A DNA stretch of 64,000 bases from Glebionis coronaria (GCA_025667525.1 CM046876.1:569157469-569221468), one strand, 5' to 3'; positions 37,701 through 48,814 are shown, counted from the stretch's first letter. Made by a program: numbers and translations. The notes: a model not told the origin generated them from the sequence alone.

Positions 37701-38174
37701 TGTGGCTATCTTGTTGATGTTCTTGAAGTTGAGATGAGACAGTCTTTTGTGCCACAGCCAATTGACACTTTCAGAGGCTTTAGCAAGAAAATAATTTGAG
37801 CTGTCTTCATAGCAAATAGCCATGTTGATGACATAAACATCTCTCCTTCTAGGTGCAATAAGCACAACATCATTGTTTTTGTTGAATATGGTTCCATGAT
37901 TCTTAGTAAACAAAACCTTGTAGTCAGCATCATACAATTGGCTGATGCTAATAAGATTGTGTTTAAGACCATTCACATATGCAACCCTGGTAAACGTTAT
38001 CCTATTGCAGTTCACTGAGCCGTATCCCTCTGTGTCACCTGAAGAATTATCTCCAAACACCACTTTAGGACCTGGCTCCCTTGAGTATTTGTGCAGGTAT
38101 TGTTGAATCCCTGTCATGTGTCTAGAACAGCCACTGTCTAGATACCATACCGATTCCTTGAGATGTTTCTGCAC
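34771..38174 (-). pseudogene. Copia pol: protease, integrase, RT, RNase H
   Basis: A nearly complete 1087-codon frame (38174-34911) carries all domains. The protease motif [13 protein letters not shown] is at residues 8-20. The pre-integrase HKRLSHLNF segment is near 143. The integrase has its catalytic acids in HMDLFGP, RSDND and GVAERRNR. The RT has [13 protein letters not shown] and the catalytic YVDDIIFG. RNase H has SDSDYAGC and AEAEYVAA. A frameshift near 34960 alters the last RNase H part; the original end lies at 34771. The protease-side junction with gag (38174/38192) is also in a different frame, so no full gag-pol fusion can be read. Annotated as a broken mobile-element gene. Confidence 0.92.
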
Positions 38175-38191
38175 AGATACATAGAAACAGG

Positions 38192-40735
38192 TTAGTTCCT
38201 ATGGTGAACCCACTTTCCAGTGGGTTCCCTGAATTGCTGATTAGCAATTCTTGTGTTCCTGTAGAACTTTTGGCGTTGGGAGGGACAATTAGCTGTCTCA
38301 TGGGTAAAACTTCCACATATATCACACCCAAGGAAGTCACCACACTCGTCTGAGTGATGGTCTGTGAATCCACAGAATTTATAGGGAGGATAAGGTCTGT
38401 AGTTTCCCTGTTGTCTTTTTGAACCCTGTTGTCTATCCCTAGAGGGTGTCTGAGCTCTCTTAACTGCCATATGTCTATCATGATCTAAGGTCATGTGGTG
38501 AGAGTTCTTACATATATTGCAATAAGGTTTGACTAACCTTTCCCCTTTGGGTTCACCTAGGACAGACTTAGGTTTACGAGAAGTAGAGCATTCAGCGGAA
38601 GGCTTAATGTGTTGTTTCAAGAGTTCTACTTTTTTCATTAGAGACAACATGCGTTCTTCAGTGGAAGGGTCAACCTTGTTCACAGCTTTAGCTGAGACAT
38701 GCTTAAAAGCAACTTGCTTACCAGATTGTTTGACAGGTATAATAAATACTTTAGCTGGTGGTTTCTCAACATTTGTTCTAAGTTCACCCTTAGCAGCTCG
38801 TGAGGAACTGCTAGGTTCAACTCCAGAGAGTTTGGGAAATGGTGGTAATTCAGCCACATCTTCAGAGACAAGGTCATCAGTCAAATTGGTATCTGACATA
38901 TGAATAGTCTCTGTAGATTTGAAAACAATGTCTTTGGGTTTGGTGAGAATTCTCAGCATATTTTTCTTAGCAGATATATCCCTTTTAATGTCAGCAGGCA
39001 GTTCATCATTAAGCAATTGATCTATAGTGAACCTAGCACACAGCCATTTTTCAATAACCTTGTTTAATTCAGATACTTGATCATTTAAGGAAATGTTTTT
39101 CAAGGTTAACCTAGTGACTTCATTTTGAAGGGATATTTTCTCTAAATTAACCCGTCTGAGAGTTTCACATTCAAATTAAGCATTTAACAGTTCAGTTTTA
39201 ACAGAGTGAAACTTGTCAAGTAGGTTCTTTCTTTGTTCCTCTACAAAGTGTAAATCAACAATGGTGTAGTCAAGGACGTGTTTGCGTTCATCACTATCAG
39301 ACATAGATAAAAGCCTGTGTACCTTTTTCATTGTGATGTCAACCCATTGTCCTGATCTTGCATCACCTTTTCCAACAGCTGGTTCATCCTCAGCTATAGC
39401 CATGAAAGCCCTGACTTTAGTAGTATCTTCCTTATCTGAAGTCAATCGCTCATCATTCCAATCATAAGCTTCAGCTACCAACCCTTTCTCTGTCTTTTTA
39501 TCACCTCCCTTCTTCTTAGACAGAGCTTCAAGCTTCAAATTCATCTGTTCTAACTCAGCTTTAAGTGCCTTGTACTTGTTTTTGTAATCCTTCTTCTCAT
39601 TGTCTGATGAATTGGATTGGTGAGATGAGTTATTGTGTTGTTGTTTGAACTTGTAAGGTTTGGTGGAAGATGATGGATAGGAAGGTGAGGATGTCTTGGT
39701 GGAAGGACAGTCTTTTTGGAAGTGTCCAAGCTTTCCACAGGCAAAGCAAGTTTCTTTTGATATGTCAGTTTGTTTACTAGCTGATCCTATTCTCCCTGAT
39801 CTTTTGAATAATCTTCTTTGGTTGGCTAGCAAGGCTCTTTCATGAAACTCTGCATTAAGGTCCATTAAGAACTCTTGGTTGCTGCGGGTGTCTTCTTCAA
39901 CATCAGAGTCGCTGTCATGAGGATGTGGTGCAGAGATCAAGGCTTTGGAAGATGCTCCTTGAACAACAAATTTTTCAGTCTCTGACTTGTAAATAGTATC
40001 AATCAACCCTTCTTCATAATTATACTTTCCATAAAGCTGAGCTAAGGTGTCATTCTTGATTGAGTTGTTAGCTCTCTGAGTCTGATTCATACTCAGCCAC
40101 TTTCTTGGAAGGCTGTTGACAAATGTGGCATTAATCTCAGCTTGACCAATGGTGACATCATTCATTGCTAGGTCATTGAGAAGAATCTTCAGCCTTGTAT
40201 AGGTTTGTTGAACCTTTTCACCTTTAAGTGACTTGAAGGCATTGAACTGAAGTCTGAGAGCCTGAATCTTTGTTTCTCTGGTTTCAGATGGTCCTTCATG
40301 GCCAAGGATGAGGTCTGTCCACATTTGCTTGGCTGTGGGACATTGAATGACAGACTTCATGATGTGTTTGGGAAGACAGGATATGATGATGCTTTTGAGA
40401 CGTTTATCTTGGTTTGCCAATTTTCTATCAGCTGGAGTCCATTGTTTGAGAGGTTTGGGAAGAGGGTTTTCTTCAGTGGAGGTAAGCGCCATGGGAACAT
40501 AAGGACCATTTTCTAAAATTTCTAGAAGAAATGGTTCAAGTCCATCGAGATACACAAGAAATTGACTCTTCCAGCTAGCAAAATCTTCTTCATCAAAGAC
40601 TGGTACACTTGTGACATGTGATCCACCTCTTGAGTCAAGAAGTTGGGGTAGATCATCGTCATTGGGAGGAGGGGTGAGTCTTGGTGAAGATGGTGTTGCA
40701 GAAGGTGAATGTGGTGGGTTAGAAGTTTCTGGCAT
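38192..40735 (-). pseudogene. Sirevirus-like gag with one in-frame stop
   Basis: ATG 40735 opens a 519-codon frame with a UBN2-type capsid region (about residues 60-250) and a zinc knuckle CFACGKLGHFQKDC (near residue 333), followed by coiled-coil-like KALKAELEQMNLKLEAL. A single TAA at 39176-39178 interrupts it. The same frame continues without other breaks to 38192 and includes another helix-rich part and Cys/His motifs CNICKNSHH and CDICGSFTHETANC. Length, coiled coil and several Cys/His motifs fit Sirevirus Gag. The PBS lies about 60 bases upstream of the start. Confidence 0.88.
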
Positions 40736-40793
40736 GGTGGATCTTGATTATAAAACTGAGAACGATGCTTCTTGAAGGTTTTAATATCAAACA

Positions 40794-40807
40794 CCACTCT
40801 GATACCA
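40794..40807 (-). other. Primer binding site of the Sirevirus-like element
   Basis: In element orientation TGGTATCAGAGTGG follows the 5' LTR after two bases. It is the initiator-tRNA-Met type. Confidence 0.92.
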
Positions 40808-40809
40808 AT

Positions 40810-41554
40810 TGAAAGTCCCTAATCAATGCTAGAAACACTAAACTTAACTAATCAACACAAGTTAATACTTTTCAAACGTAATCTTATTATTGTATAATAA
40901 AGAATTACAAGTGTTATGGATAACACCGTTTGATGACAACGTGTTGTGCACACTTTGAATAACTATAAACCCTAACTTATGAATACAGTCGCAGCTGTTT
41001 GATTCTATAAGTTCTAAGCATTAATGTTATGAATATTCTCAAAGTGTTAAACATTAATGCTTGGATACACATCCTATTTATAGTGATACGAGGTTGACCT
41101 TAATAGTACTTGATGGTGACTACACAAGATATTCACTTTTCAGACATCAGTCACATGATGCTCTTCTATTCTTGGTAGTATGCCATTATGCTTTAAAGAA
41201 ACAGTTCTTGAAACAATTTCCTTTTTCTTCATTGTCTCGAACACACAAATGGCATGTACAAAGTGTGCTGAGTGTTAACAGGGTATTGCCACCCCTGTTA
41301 ACCCTCAACCCCTCAGAGACCCTGATACATCTTGGTTGTTATCCATCACAGCCAATGAGTATGTCTTCAAGTAATCTTTGACTTCCTTGACAATGTATCT
41401 GACATGGACTCCTCCGAGGTTGCTCACAGGGACTTGGATCTCTGTGAGTCTTGTGATACTTGCCTGCCTCCTAGGCACAGGCAAGGGACTATCTAACAGC
41501 TTAATTATGTTTAAATCTATGAACAGGGAATCTAACAAACTTAGATTCCCAACA
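40810..41554 (-). repeat. 5' LTR of the Sirevirus-like element
   Basis: 745-bp copy of 29222-29966, with about 18 visible base differences and no length change. It is adjacent to the PBS. Confidence 0.95.
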
Positions 41555-41574
41555 GTTTGTATTTGTTTGCCTCA

Positions 41575-41691
41575 GACGGACAACCTCAAAGGATTGACTT
41601 CAGGAGAAAAGGAGCACAATCTTTCTTCATCTGGTGCTATCAAAGATCTAGAGTCTGGCGCTCTCCGACTTCCTATAACCGAAGGGGCATC
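41575..41691 (+). pseudogene. Exon-like fragment of an unknown gene
   Basis: The sequence TTTGCCTCAG precedes a roughly 115-base open stretch (TDNLKGLTSGEKEHN and onward) that ends at a GTATGT donor-like site. Composition and splice signals look like a real exon. The family is not recognised. It starts 20 bases right of the large Copia element. It may belong to the same source gene as the fragment at 29034. Confidence 0.35.
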
Positions 41692-42299
41692 GGTATGTCA
41701 CTTCTCGAAAAGATGCTTAGATTAGATTAAGTTAGTAAGAGCAAAGTAGGAATCAATTATGGTTTAAATGCATAGTAGTAATAATTATTAGCTTTTCGAT
41801 TTTAATACCAGTTATTAAATGTTTACAATCATTTTTGACACAATAAGTTATACCCACAATTAGGATAATGACGTTATTATACTTATACCTACGGGAGTTG
41901 AGAAAATGTTAAGGAACAGCAGTCAGACACGACTTATTGTTGTGATTGTTATTTCAACAAGAGAAATAGGCTTGGTCAAGATAGGTAACTTTTTAGAACG
42001 CATCAAAATAGTTCAGAAAGTTTATGCAGCATTTTAAATGGCTTTTGACCCATTCCATTTTCTGCAACTTTTTTTTGCCCATTTGACCCAATGAAGGATT
42101 ATGCATAAATGGTCCGAAATTGCAACCTAAACCTAAAACCACTATAAACATTTGAGATCAGCGTTTAATACTTATATTCTTATAAGAATGAGAGCAGACG
42201 TCAGTTAAATATAAGTTATAGTGTAAGACCAACAAGTGTACATAGTTTTATCTTTATCTGGTTTTTTACCATAGCCTTGAGGCAATGACGCAAGCGGCT

Positions 42300-42440
42300 A
42301 CCATAGATTTGTAGACGAGCCATAGGTGGGCCACCAAAGGCGGTCCCACTGGAAAATCCACCAAAGGATGCGGTGTTGTGAACGCCTCGGCCTCCAACTA
42401 TTGAGGTTGTGTGCGTCGCATGTCCATCCATGTCACTATC
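42300..42440 (-). pseudogene. Subtilase (S8 protease) fragment, reverse orientation
   Basis: The minus-strand frame reads DSDMDGHATHTTSIVGG and ends near GGPPMARLQIY. This matches the catalytic-His block of plant subtilisin-like proteases (DGHGTHT...GGAPxARLAxY). The Gly of DGHGTH is Ala. Flanking protease sequence is missing, so this is a single-exon-sized remnant. Confidence 0.75.
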
Positions 42441-42609
42441 TGTAAGACTAAACAAGATAGACATGAATCAAAAACTAAATAAAAATAATTACTATTAAAC
42501 ATAGACTAATGCCCATCGCCATATCATACATGACACACGCGTTTTTGTTTGCAGTGTCAGATGGACTCACCCGGCTTCTACTACAGTGGGGTCTTCAGAA
42601 AAATGCCCA

Positions 42610-42755
42610 GCTTTTCTGGTTTGGAAAGGGGATTGTTAGAGGAGGAGCACCTACAGGATGGCTAGCAGTTTACAGAGTGTGTTGAGATTATGAAAAGTGT
42701 AGTGAAGACGATGTTTAGCAGCTTTTGATGACACAATTAATGATGAAGCAAAGGA
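42610..42755 (+). pseudogene. Subtilase fragment, forward orientation
   Basis: The plus strand reads GKGIVRGGAPTGWLAVYRVC, then a stop, then a frameshifted piece equivalent to the subtilase LAAFDDAI block. This part of the fold overlaps the end of the reverse fragment at 42300-42440 (the GGxPxxxLxxY block occurs in both). The two therefore derive from different subtilase copies. Confidence 0.7.
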
Positions 42756-43785
42756 GGTAAGGTATCTTAAATTCTTAATTTATAACTACCCAAAATGCGC
42801 ACGAGATCCACATTTGCCCGAACTAGAATATAACGACCGTAAAAAAACCCATGTAAAAACGCCAGTGAAGAAACCAATAAGCACTTTGGACAAACAGATT
42901 AAACAAAGTAGAGAAACTGCGTCTATAATTTGGTTCCAGGTGTGGACAAACGAACTACACGATGTATACCGATATAATCTAGGTGAACTGATGCAGTCTA
43001 GCTTTAGCAATATATTTTGATAAGCGTTTATAGTAGTTTTTGTTTTGACACGAAGCTAATATCCAGATACTTGATCTTTGCACCTATCCAAGGAAGTCAC
43101 ACATAAGTCTGCTATAAAACACTATAAACCAGTAGTTGCAAATTTATAAAACCATGTGAGGTGACAATTTTAACCATTATGAATGGGTGAATTCGATTAA
43201 GTGTATCTCTATTGGTCAAAAAGGGTTCAAGGGTGCCAACAAATATTAAAATTTTGTCATACCTTAAATCAATTTAGCCACTGAAATTATAAATTTTCTC
43301 TATTCATGTTTGATGGCCACAATTTTTTTTAGCTTTTATATGTCCATAAGAGTTGTAATATTTTTATTCGTCCATGTAAAAAGAGTGAAAAAAATTAAGA
43401 CGTAACATGTTTTTGTATAGCTGTATTATTTGTTACATGTTTTTGCACATGCTTTGATTCTCATCAAGCCCGTTACCATTAGGTGTATGTTAATAACTCC
43501 CTTTTGTTTCCCTCTTTCCGTGTCACAGTGAAATTGCAACTCAATCTAACTAGCCAGGTTGCGAGCATGTGCTACACATTTTTGAATGACTAACCAGAGC
43601 TAATGTAAGTTGCAACTACAATTGTCCTTATTTTCAGTTCCCGTGTTTTAAGAGTGTCATTTTGACTTGAACAGTAACAGTTTCTTAGATCTCGGATCGA
43701 ATATCTTTAATCGATTTTCATGCTACAAAATATTTTTTTAAATAGATTTTAATTCTCACGTTTTAATGTTTTTCTATCTTGAAGG

Positions 43786-43866
43786 TTGATCGGCATCCAC
43801 AGTTCAGAAACTCAAGGTGCCTATTTGTTGTAAGAACTGATGGTATATGGATCGACTTTTCGTATG
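43786..43866 (+). pseudogene. DCL/DUF3223-domain exon fragment
   Basis: After an AG at the 5' side the frame reads VDRHPQFRNSRCLFVVR and WIDFSY, the conserved core of the DCL (defective chloroplasts and leaves, DUF3223) domain. That domain is found in plant DCL proteins and in the C-terminus of the largest Pol V subunit. It degenerates just after SY and stops. No neighbouring DCL exon was found. Confidence 0.75.
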
Positions 43867-44017
43867 CGTTCGATTAAGAGGGTTTGGGGGTGTTTATCCC
43901 GAGGTAATCTATAATCCCATATTGTATCATTTTTTTTGGTCTTGTTTATAAGCACGCTACGAGTTTACTATAGGTTTTATAAAATTTATTTTTAATTACA
44001 ACTTTTCCCTGTTGCAG

Positions 44018-44284
44018 TTAGAAGTTAAGAGGCTAAAGTCCATAAACGTTAAAGCAGGAATGGAATTCGCGATCGAGGTGGAGATTCTAGGGAGAGTTAG
44101 ACACAAAAAATCTGTTGGGACTAAAAGGATTTTATGCAGGTGGAGAAGAAAGGCATATACTCTATGATTATATGCCTAACCACGGCTTGCTCCCTCACCT
44201 CCATGGTCAATTCGCAGCTGATTGTCTCCTTGATTGGCCACGCAGAATGAACATAGCCATTGGATTAGCCGAAGGGTTAGTGTA
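44018..44284 (+). pseudogene. PTI1-like receptor-like kinase fragment
   Basis: Two pieces follow protein kinase subdomains II-V: VKRLKSINVKAGMEFAIEVE with the following RVRHK (44030-44100), then, after a frameshift near 44110, GGEERHILYDYMPNHGLL to RRMNIAIGLAEGL, ending at a GTAAGT donor-like site at 44284. The pattern matches PTI1-like cytoplasmic kinases. Glycine loop, catalytic HRD and DFG parts are absent nearby, so this is a non-functional gene piece. Confidence 0.8.
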
Positions 44285-44721
44285 AGTTCCTCTAACCAAA
44301 GAATCAAACGTGAGTTCAGATAAACACTTAAATTAAACAGGTTACAGAGAACAGAGAACTGGCGCACAATGACCAGAATAAGGAGAATGATTTTTATAAG
44401 ATTAGGTATAAACAAAACTAGATAGTATGTCCTTTTGATGGTTGAACGAGCTAAATAGAAAATTAAGAGTGTTTAAGTAGTTACGTTAGCTCACTTTTTA
44501 CAGCGTGTGAACTTATGAGTTTAACTTCATGAACTTAAATAAGCCAAAAGCTCAGGTTAATAAGCTTTTGGTCACTGAACTGCAGAAAGGACCAAGTAAA
44601 TATTTTTCCTTGGTGCAGGTCAAAATAGGCTGGATTAAGGCTGAATAAGGGACTAGAGTGTTCGTAGATGCCGGTTTTTGCCATCAACCCAAGTTTCTAC
44701 GGGAAACAAAAATAAAACACC

Positions 44722-46222
44722 CGCGACGGAACGCGGGCACAGAACCTAGTGTAATTAAGACATTAAAATATATATTAAATGTTATTTAATTTTAAAATTA
44801 CCATTATACCCCTTTTTTTTAACTCTCACAAGACTTTTCAATTTTTATTTCATATTCACTATCAATGTTTATCACATCCACCGTCTTCATCTCCGGTAAA
44901 AAAAAACTACTTGTTTTGTTGTTGTTTATAGTACCAATCATTGGTATGTATTATTTTGTTTATATGTCCTTGGCTAATATTCTATTTATGTGATCATGTT
45001 CTAATACTTTGGATATGATGATGTCCTTATATATGTAGCAAAAGTATAGTTCTTGATTAGTAATAACAGTGAGCTTGTTGTACTTTACCCATATGATGAT
45101 GTGAAAAAAAAGGAATAATATTGGCGAGTGCCCTTTTTAGTGAGATGGTCAAGGATATGGAAGCCCACTTTGACATGACGGTTAGACAGAAAGCAGCTTT
45201 CGATTGTCTTCGCGCACCACATGCCCAAGATTTCCTACAAGCTATCCCCATAGACGGGCTCGGTCAACATATGTCGCCGGTGGAATACCGCACTATCCTT
45301 AAGTATCGCCTTATGATTCCATTATTTCCGGTTGATGCTATATGCCCTATTTGTCGCAAGGCATGTTTGGATTCTTTTGGGGAACATGCGGTTCATTGTA
45401 AAGAACTTCCGGGCTTCAAGTATCGACATGATTTTGTTAGGGACGTTCTTTACGACATATGTAGGCGTGCTGGGATCTCCGCCAAAAAAGAGGCACCTGT
45501 GAATTTCTTGACCGACCCGTCAGATGGAAGATCCACACTGAGACCCGCTGATATTTTGGTTTTTGGATGGGTTGGAGGTAAACATGCGTGCGTTGATTTG
45601 ACAGGTGTTTCTCCTCTCGTAGGGCTAGGCAGTCGAGATTTTACAGCGGGTCAGGCTGCTATAAAAGCCGCCTCGTGCAAAGTGACTAAACACGAGAAAG
45701 CATGTGTTGAAAATCAACATGTGTTTATTCCTTTCGCGTTTGATACATTTGGTTTCCTTGCACCTGAGGCGGTGGAGCTACTTACGAGAATACAACGTGT
45801 TATGAATAGTAATGTTTTGACTCTAAATCCACAAACGTTGTATTTAATAGACTTGGATTTGCTATACAAAAAGGGCTAGCGGCGCAGCTTGTTGCCCGTT
45901 TGCCTTCTTCTAATATGTAAATTATATTTATTAATGATCGTCATATGTGAAGAATGTGATGGATCTGAACATAATAAAAAGAAATGCAAGAATTCATCCT
46001 GTCAAAATTCTAACGTTTGTGAAACATCCGCCATCAAAAAGAGGCGAGGAAGAAAAACACTAGCTCATGAAGACCCAATGTCATCGAGTTACCGGAGATG
46101 AAGACGGTGGATGTGAGAAAGATTGAGAATGAATAAGAAATAAAAAGTCTTGCGAGAGTAGATTTAAAAAAGGGTGTAATGGTAACTTTAAAATTAGATT
46201 AGATGATTACCCGCACATAGCA
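44722..46222. mobile_element. TIR element enclosing an ORF (Pack-MULE-like)
   Basis: The left arm 44722-44900 and right arm 46090-46222 are inverted copies. Shared blocks include CACATCCACCGTCTTCATCTCCGG, ACTTTTxAATTTTTATTTC-like DNA and ACCATTA-ACCC. The outer ends hold CCCGC-GCGGG motifs. A protein-like ORF lies entirely between the arms. I found no target duplication, so class and exact ends are provisional. Confidence 0.65.
45121..45918 (+). pseudogene. Zinc-finger plus nuclease-like domain, probable non-LTR element C-terminus
   Basis: The 252-codon frame from 45121 (TTG; the true start is unknown) has a CPIC-x10-H-x3-C motif near residues 80-97. A downstream segment with RPADILVFGW and CVDLTGVSP (near residues 140-165) follows. 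Cys/His finger followed by R-P-x-D and a later Asp/Glu recalls the restriction-like endonuclease domain of R2-type non-LTR retroelements. I remember similar plant proteins as uncharacterised. The frame shifts close to the end: the conserved tail resumes in another frame and stops at 45916-45918. No reverse transcriptase lies upstream; the left TIR arm of the surrounding element ends about 220 bases before. Confidence 0.55.
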
Positions 46223-46265
46223 GCGGAATTATCTAAAGACATATAATTAATGATATGCTAATTGA

Positions 46266-46752
46266 TTCGATGGTCGAACTCGTGACCCAATAATTGCCTA
46301 GCGATAGATAGTTAATGATTTATTAATTGACCCGATGGTCGAATCGGTAACCCGGTGACTCGTCCGGTTAAACCGGTAGGCGAGCCCGTTCCCATTAACT
46401 CGATCGGGTTGAATCGATGGTCGAACCCGTGTCCGGTGGTTGAACCCGTGGCCCGGTGACTCAATAGGATTGACCCGGTGTTCGAAACCAGTGACCCGGT
46501 GGCGGTGGCTCGACAGGATTGACCCAGTTGTCGAACCCCTGACCCGGTGACTCGATCGGGTTAACCAAAATGGTCGAACCCGTGACTCAAAAAGATTGGC
46601 CCGATGGCCGAACCCGTTACCCGGTGACTCAATCGGGTTGGTCCGATGGTCGATCCGTGACCCGATGACTCGACCGGTTGACCCGTTGGTGGAACCCGTG
46701 ACCAAGTTACTTGACCGAATTAATTCGGTGGTGGAACCCGTGACCCGGTAAC
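46266..46752. repeat. GC-richer minisatellite
   Basis: Diverged tandem units of roughly 40-50 bp are built from GGTCGAACCCGTGACCCGGTGACTCGA-type phrases cut into CCCGGTGACTCG and GGTCGAACCCGTGAC. About ten copies are visible. No coding sense in any frame. It lies just outside the TIR element at 44722-46222. Confidence 0.85.
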
Positions 46753-48204
46753 TTATGCAATTGTTTATGGATTATTTTTTCAACATTTCTTACTTTATCC
46801 AACTTATGTGCATTTAATTTTACAACAATTTTATAATTAATATCCAACTTCTATGCATTTAATTTTTCAACAATTTCATAAATAAGTTATTTTTCAACAT
46901 TCAAGGTTTTGGGGTTTTTCCTTTATAAGTAGTATAGATATAGATAATATTTAACTAGCAACTACCCGCGCGATGCGACTGCGGGTACTCTGTAATATAA
47001 TTTCGGTCAACAATATTTTAATTATACGCTATTTAACATCTCAAAAGCGAAATTTAAGGTTTATGTAGCTTTATCTGATTGTCTAGCCGAATCGATGATG
47101 GCTCCAGTTCTCGGTTGAACCAATTAACGTGGTTTGATATTCAAAATTGTAGATATATATGTTTTAAATTGTTATGTAAAGTGAATATAATATTATATAT
47201 TTGAGCAATAGGGTATATTAATTATATATTAATTGTTATTAATTGATTTAAAAAATAAGACGTAGTGGCATTTGTACAATATGTTGTTTTATTTTTAAAT
47301 TGTGTTAATGAGAGTGTTTTAATTATAATACTAATTATATTTTAATGATTGTTTTAAATGTAATGTGTTGTAAAAGTTCTTATACTTGTTTTGGTTGTAC
47401 ATAAGCATTAATAGGTTGTATTAATTAATTCTTAATTTATTATTTACATTAATAAGTTGTATATTACTTAATAGTAATTTTATTTATTGAAAAGAGAGAT
47501 ATTAATTTGCTTTATAAGTAGTATAAATATATATTTTAATGTCTTAATTACTTATAAATTGGTTAGTTGGACATATATGAAAATTTAATTTGTTGGATTG
47601 GATATATATATATATATGTATTTTTTAAGTAAGCTTGAATATATAGGATATATATGAAATTCTCCCTATCATTTATACTACACATAGTGTCACATTAATT
47701 ATGGTCTTGTAGTATTAATGATTGAGTCCCGAGGCCACAAAAGCATAGAGAGAAACCACTTTTGCCGAGTACAAACCCCAACTATGAATTTCACGTGTAC
47801 TCTTTAGCGTCTTTCTTATAAACTGCTGGTTAATATCACCCGTGAAACCAAACCTTTGCGAACAGTACAATCCCGACTCATAGAAGAAACTTGACAAGTT
47901 TAAAATGCAACGTATTTGTTTTAGGGACACGAGCTATATTTTCATTGAACATTCAATCTAATAATCCCTACCGCTACAAAATGTAAGGTTTAAAAATGTA
48001 CTTGTGGCTAAAGTCTTTGAAAAAGCCACGACATACATCTCCGGGTCCTCATTAAGTTTCGTCCCTGCCCCACGATATATATAGGCAACATAATAGTAAC
48101 CAATAAAATAGCTAGGCTGATGATCACTTGTGAATTCTTACAGAAATAATCATGTAAAGAACTTAAAATTGGCTAAAATTTGGAACAAAGTGACATAGAT
48201 CTAT
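46753..48204. other. AT-rich repeat-derived stretch without genes
   Basis: A CCCGCGCGATGCGACTGCGGG hairpin-like motif at about 46974 resembles the outer ends of the element at 44722. 47562-47670 is an inverted copy of 25647-25769. No gene is seen. Confidence 0.45.
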
Positions 48205-48509
48205 GGCTATGCGCATTGGTTAGGTCCCCAACTTGGTTGATCTATTGTTCTAGTCGGTGACACCAATGCAACGACCGAGTTAATTATGAAGTGGTGGTAG
48301 GAGGGTAGTGGTCGCAGGGGCGACCTAATTGTGCAAGTGTTTGTGTGTTTAATTTAAATAAAAATGAATATTTGTGAGGTATGTTTTTTTTTTAATTGTA
48401 GGTCGTCTTGATGTGGAAAACAAATCGTTTTAGATCGTCGGAGAAACAAAGCTGATGTGACGAGTATTTTTATGGATCAAATCACATCAGGTCACCAATG
48501 TGCATAACC
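48205..48509. mobile_element. Small TIR element (about 305 bp)
   Basis: The left end GGCTATGCGCATTGGT and the right end (reverse strand) GGTTATGCACATTGGTGACC are inverted copies. No coding region and no clear target duplication. Confidence 0.5.
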
Positions 48510-48814
48510 TAAAGTATCATAAGTCCAAAACAAGATGAGATACAGTGTATACTAAATATACTTGTGTGAGTTGTCTCACTCTTTTAAGGTTACTTGAAAA
48601 GATGATTTATGTAGGTTGTTTAACGCCACTTGACTCGAGACAGATTTAATTATAAAGTTGGCCAACTATATTTGTTTGCACAATAAATTTCCCAACCTCT
48701 AAATTGGCTTTCAAAGTTGCAAATTAATTTCAACCAAGATTCTAAGTATGGGCTAACTCTATATATACCACAGCTGCCAGCTTTTCAAATTGCTTGCATT
48801 TATCCTGTGGTTTC

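Larger units (their letters stand above)
29222..41554 (-). mobile_element. Sirevirus/Maximus-like Copia element, 12.3 kb
   Basis: Direct 745-bp LTRs (29222-29966 and 40810-41554) bound it, both TG...CA in element orientation. I count about 18 differences between them, roughly 2.4%. PBS and polypurine tract are in place. On the minus strand it carries gag (40735-38192), pol (38174-34771) and a long extra ORF downstream of pol (34422-30155). Total length, a coiled-coil-bearing Gag with two zinc-knuckle regions and an ORF in the env position fit the Sirevirus (SIRE/Maximus) lineage. Flanks ATTTG (left) and GTTTG (right) could be a 5-bp duplication with one mismatch. Scattered stops and frameshifts show it is no longer autonomous. 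Confidence 0.95.

Noticed and set aside
34911..41554. Many plus-strand open frames across the Sirevirus-like element
   Set aside because: They are reverse-strand shadows of gag, pol and LTR sequence without domain character.
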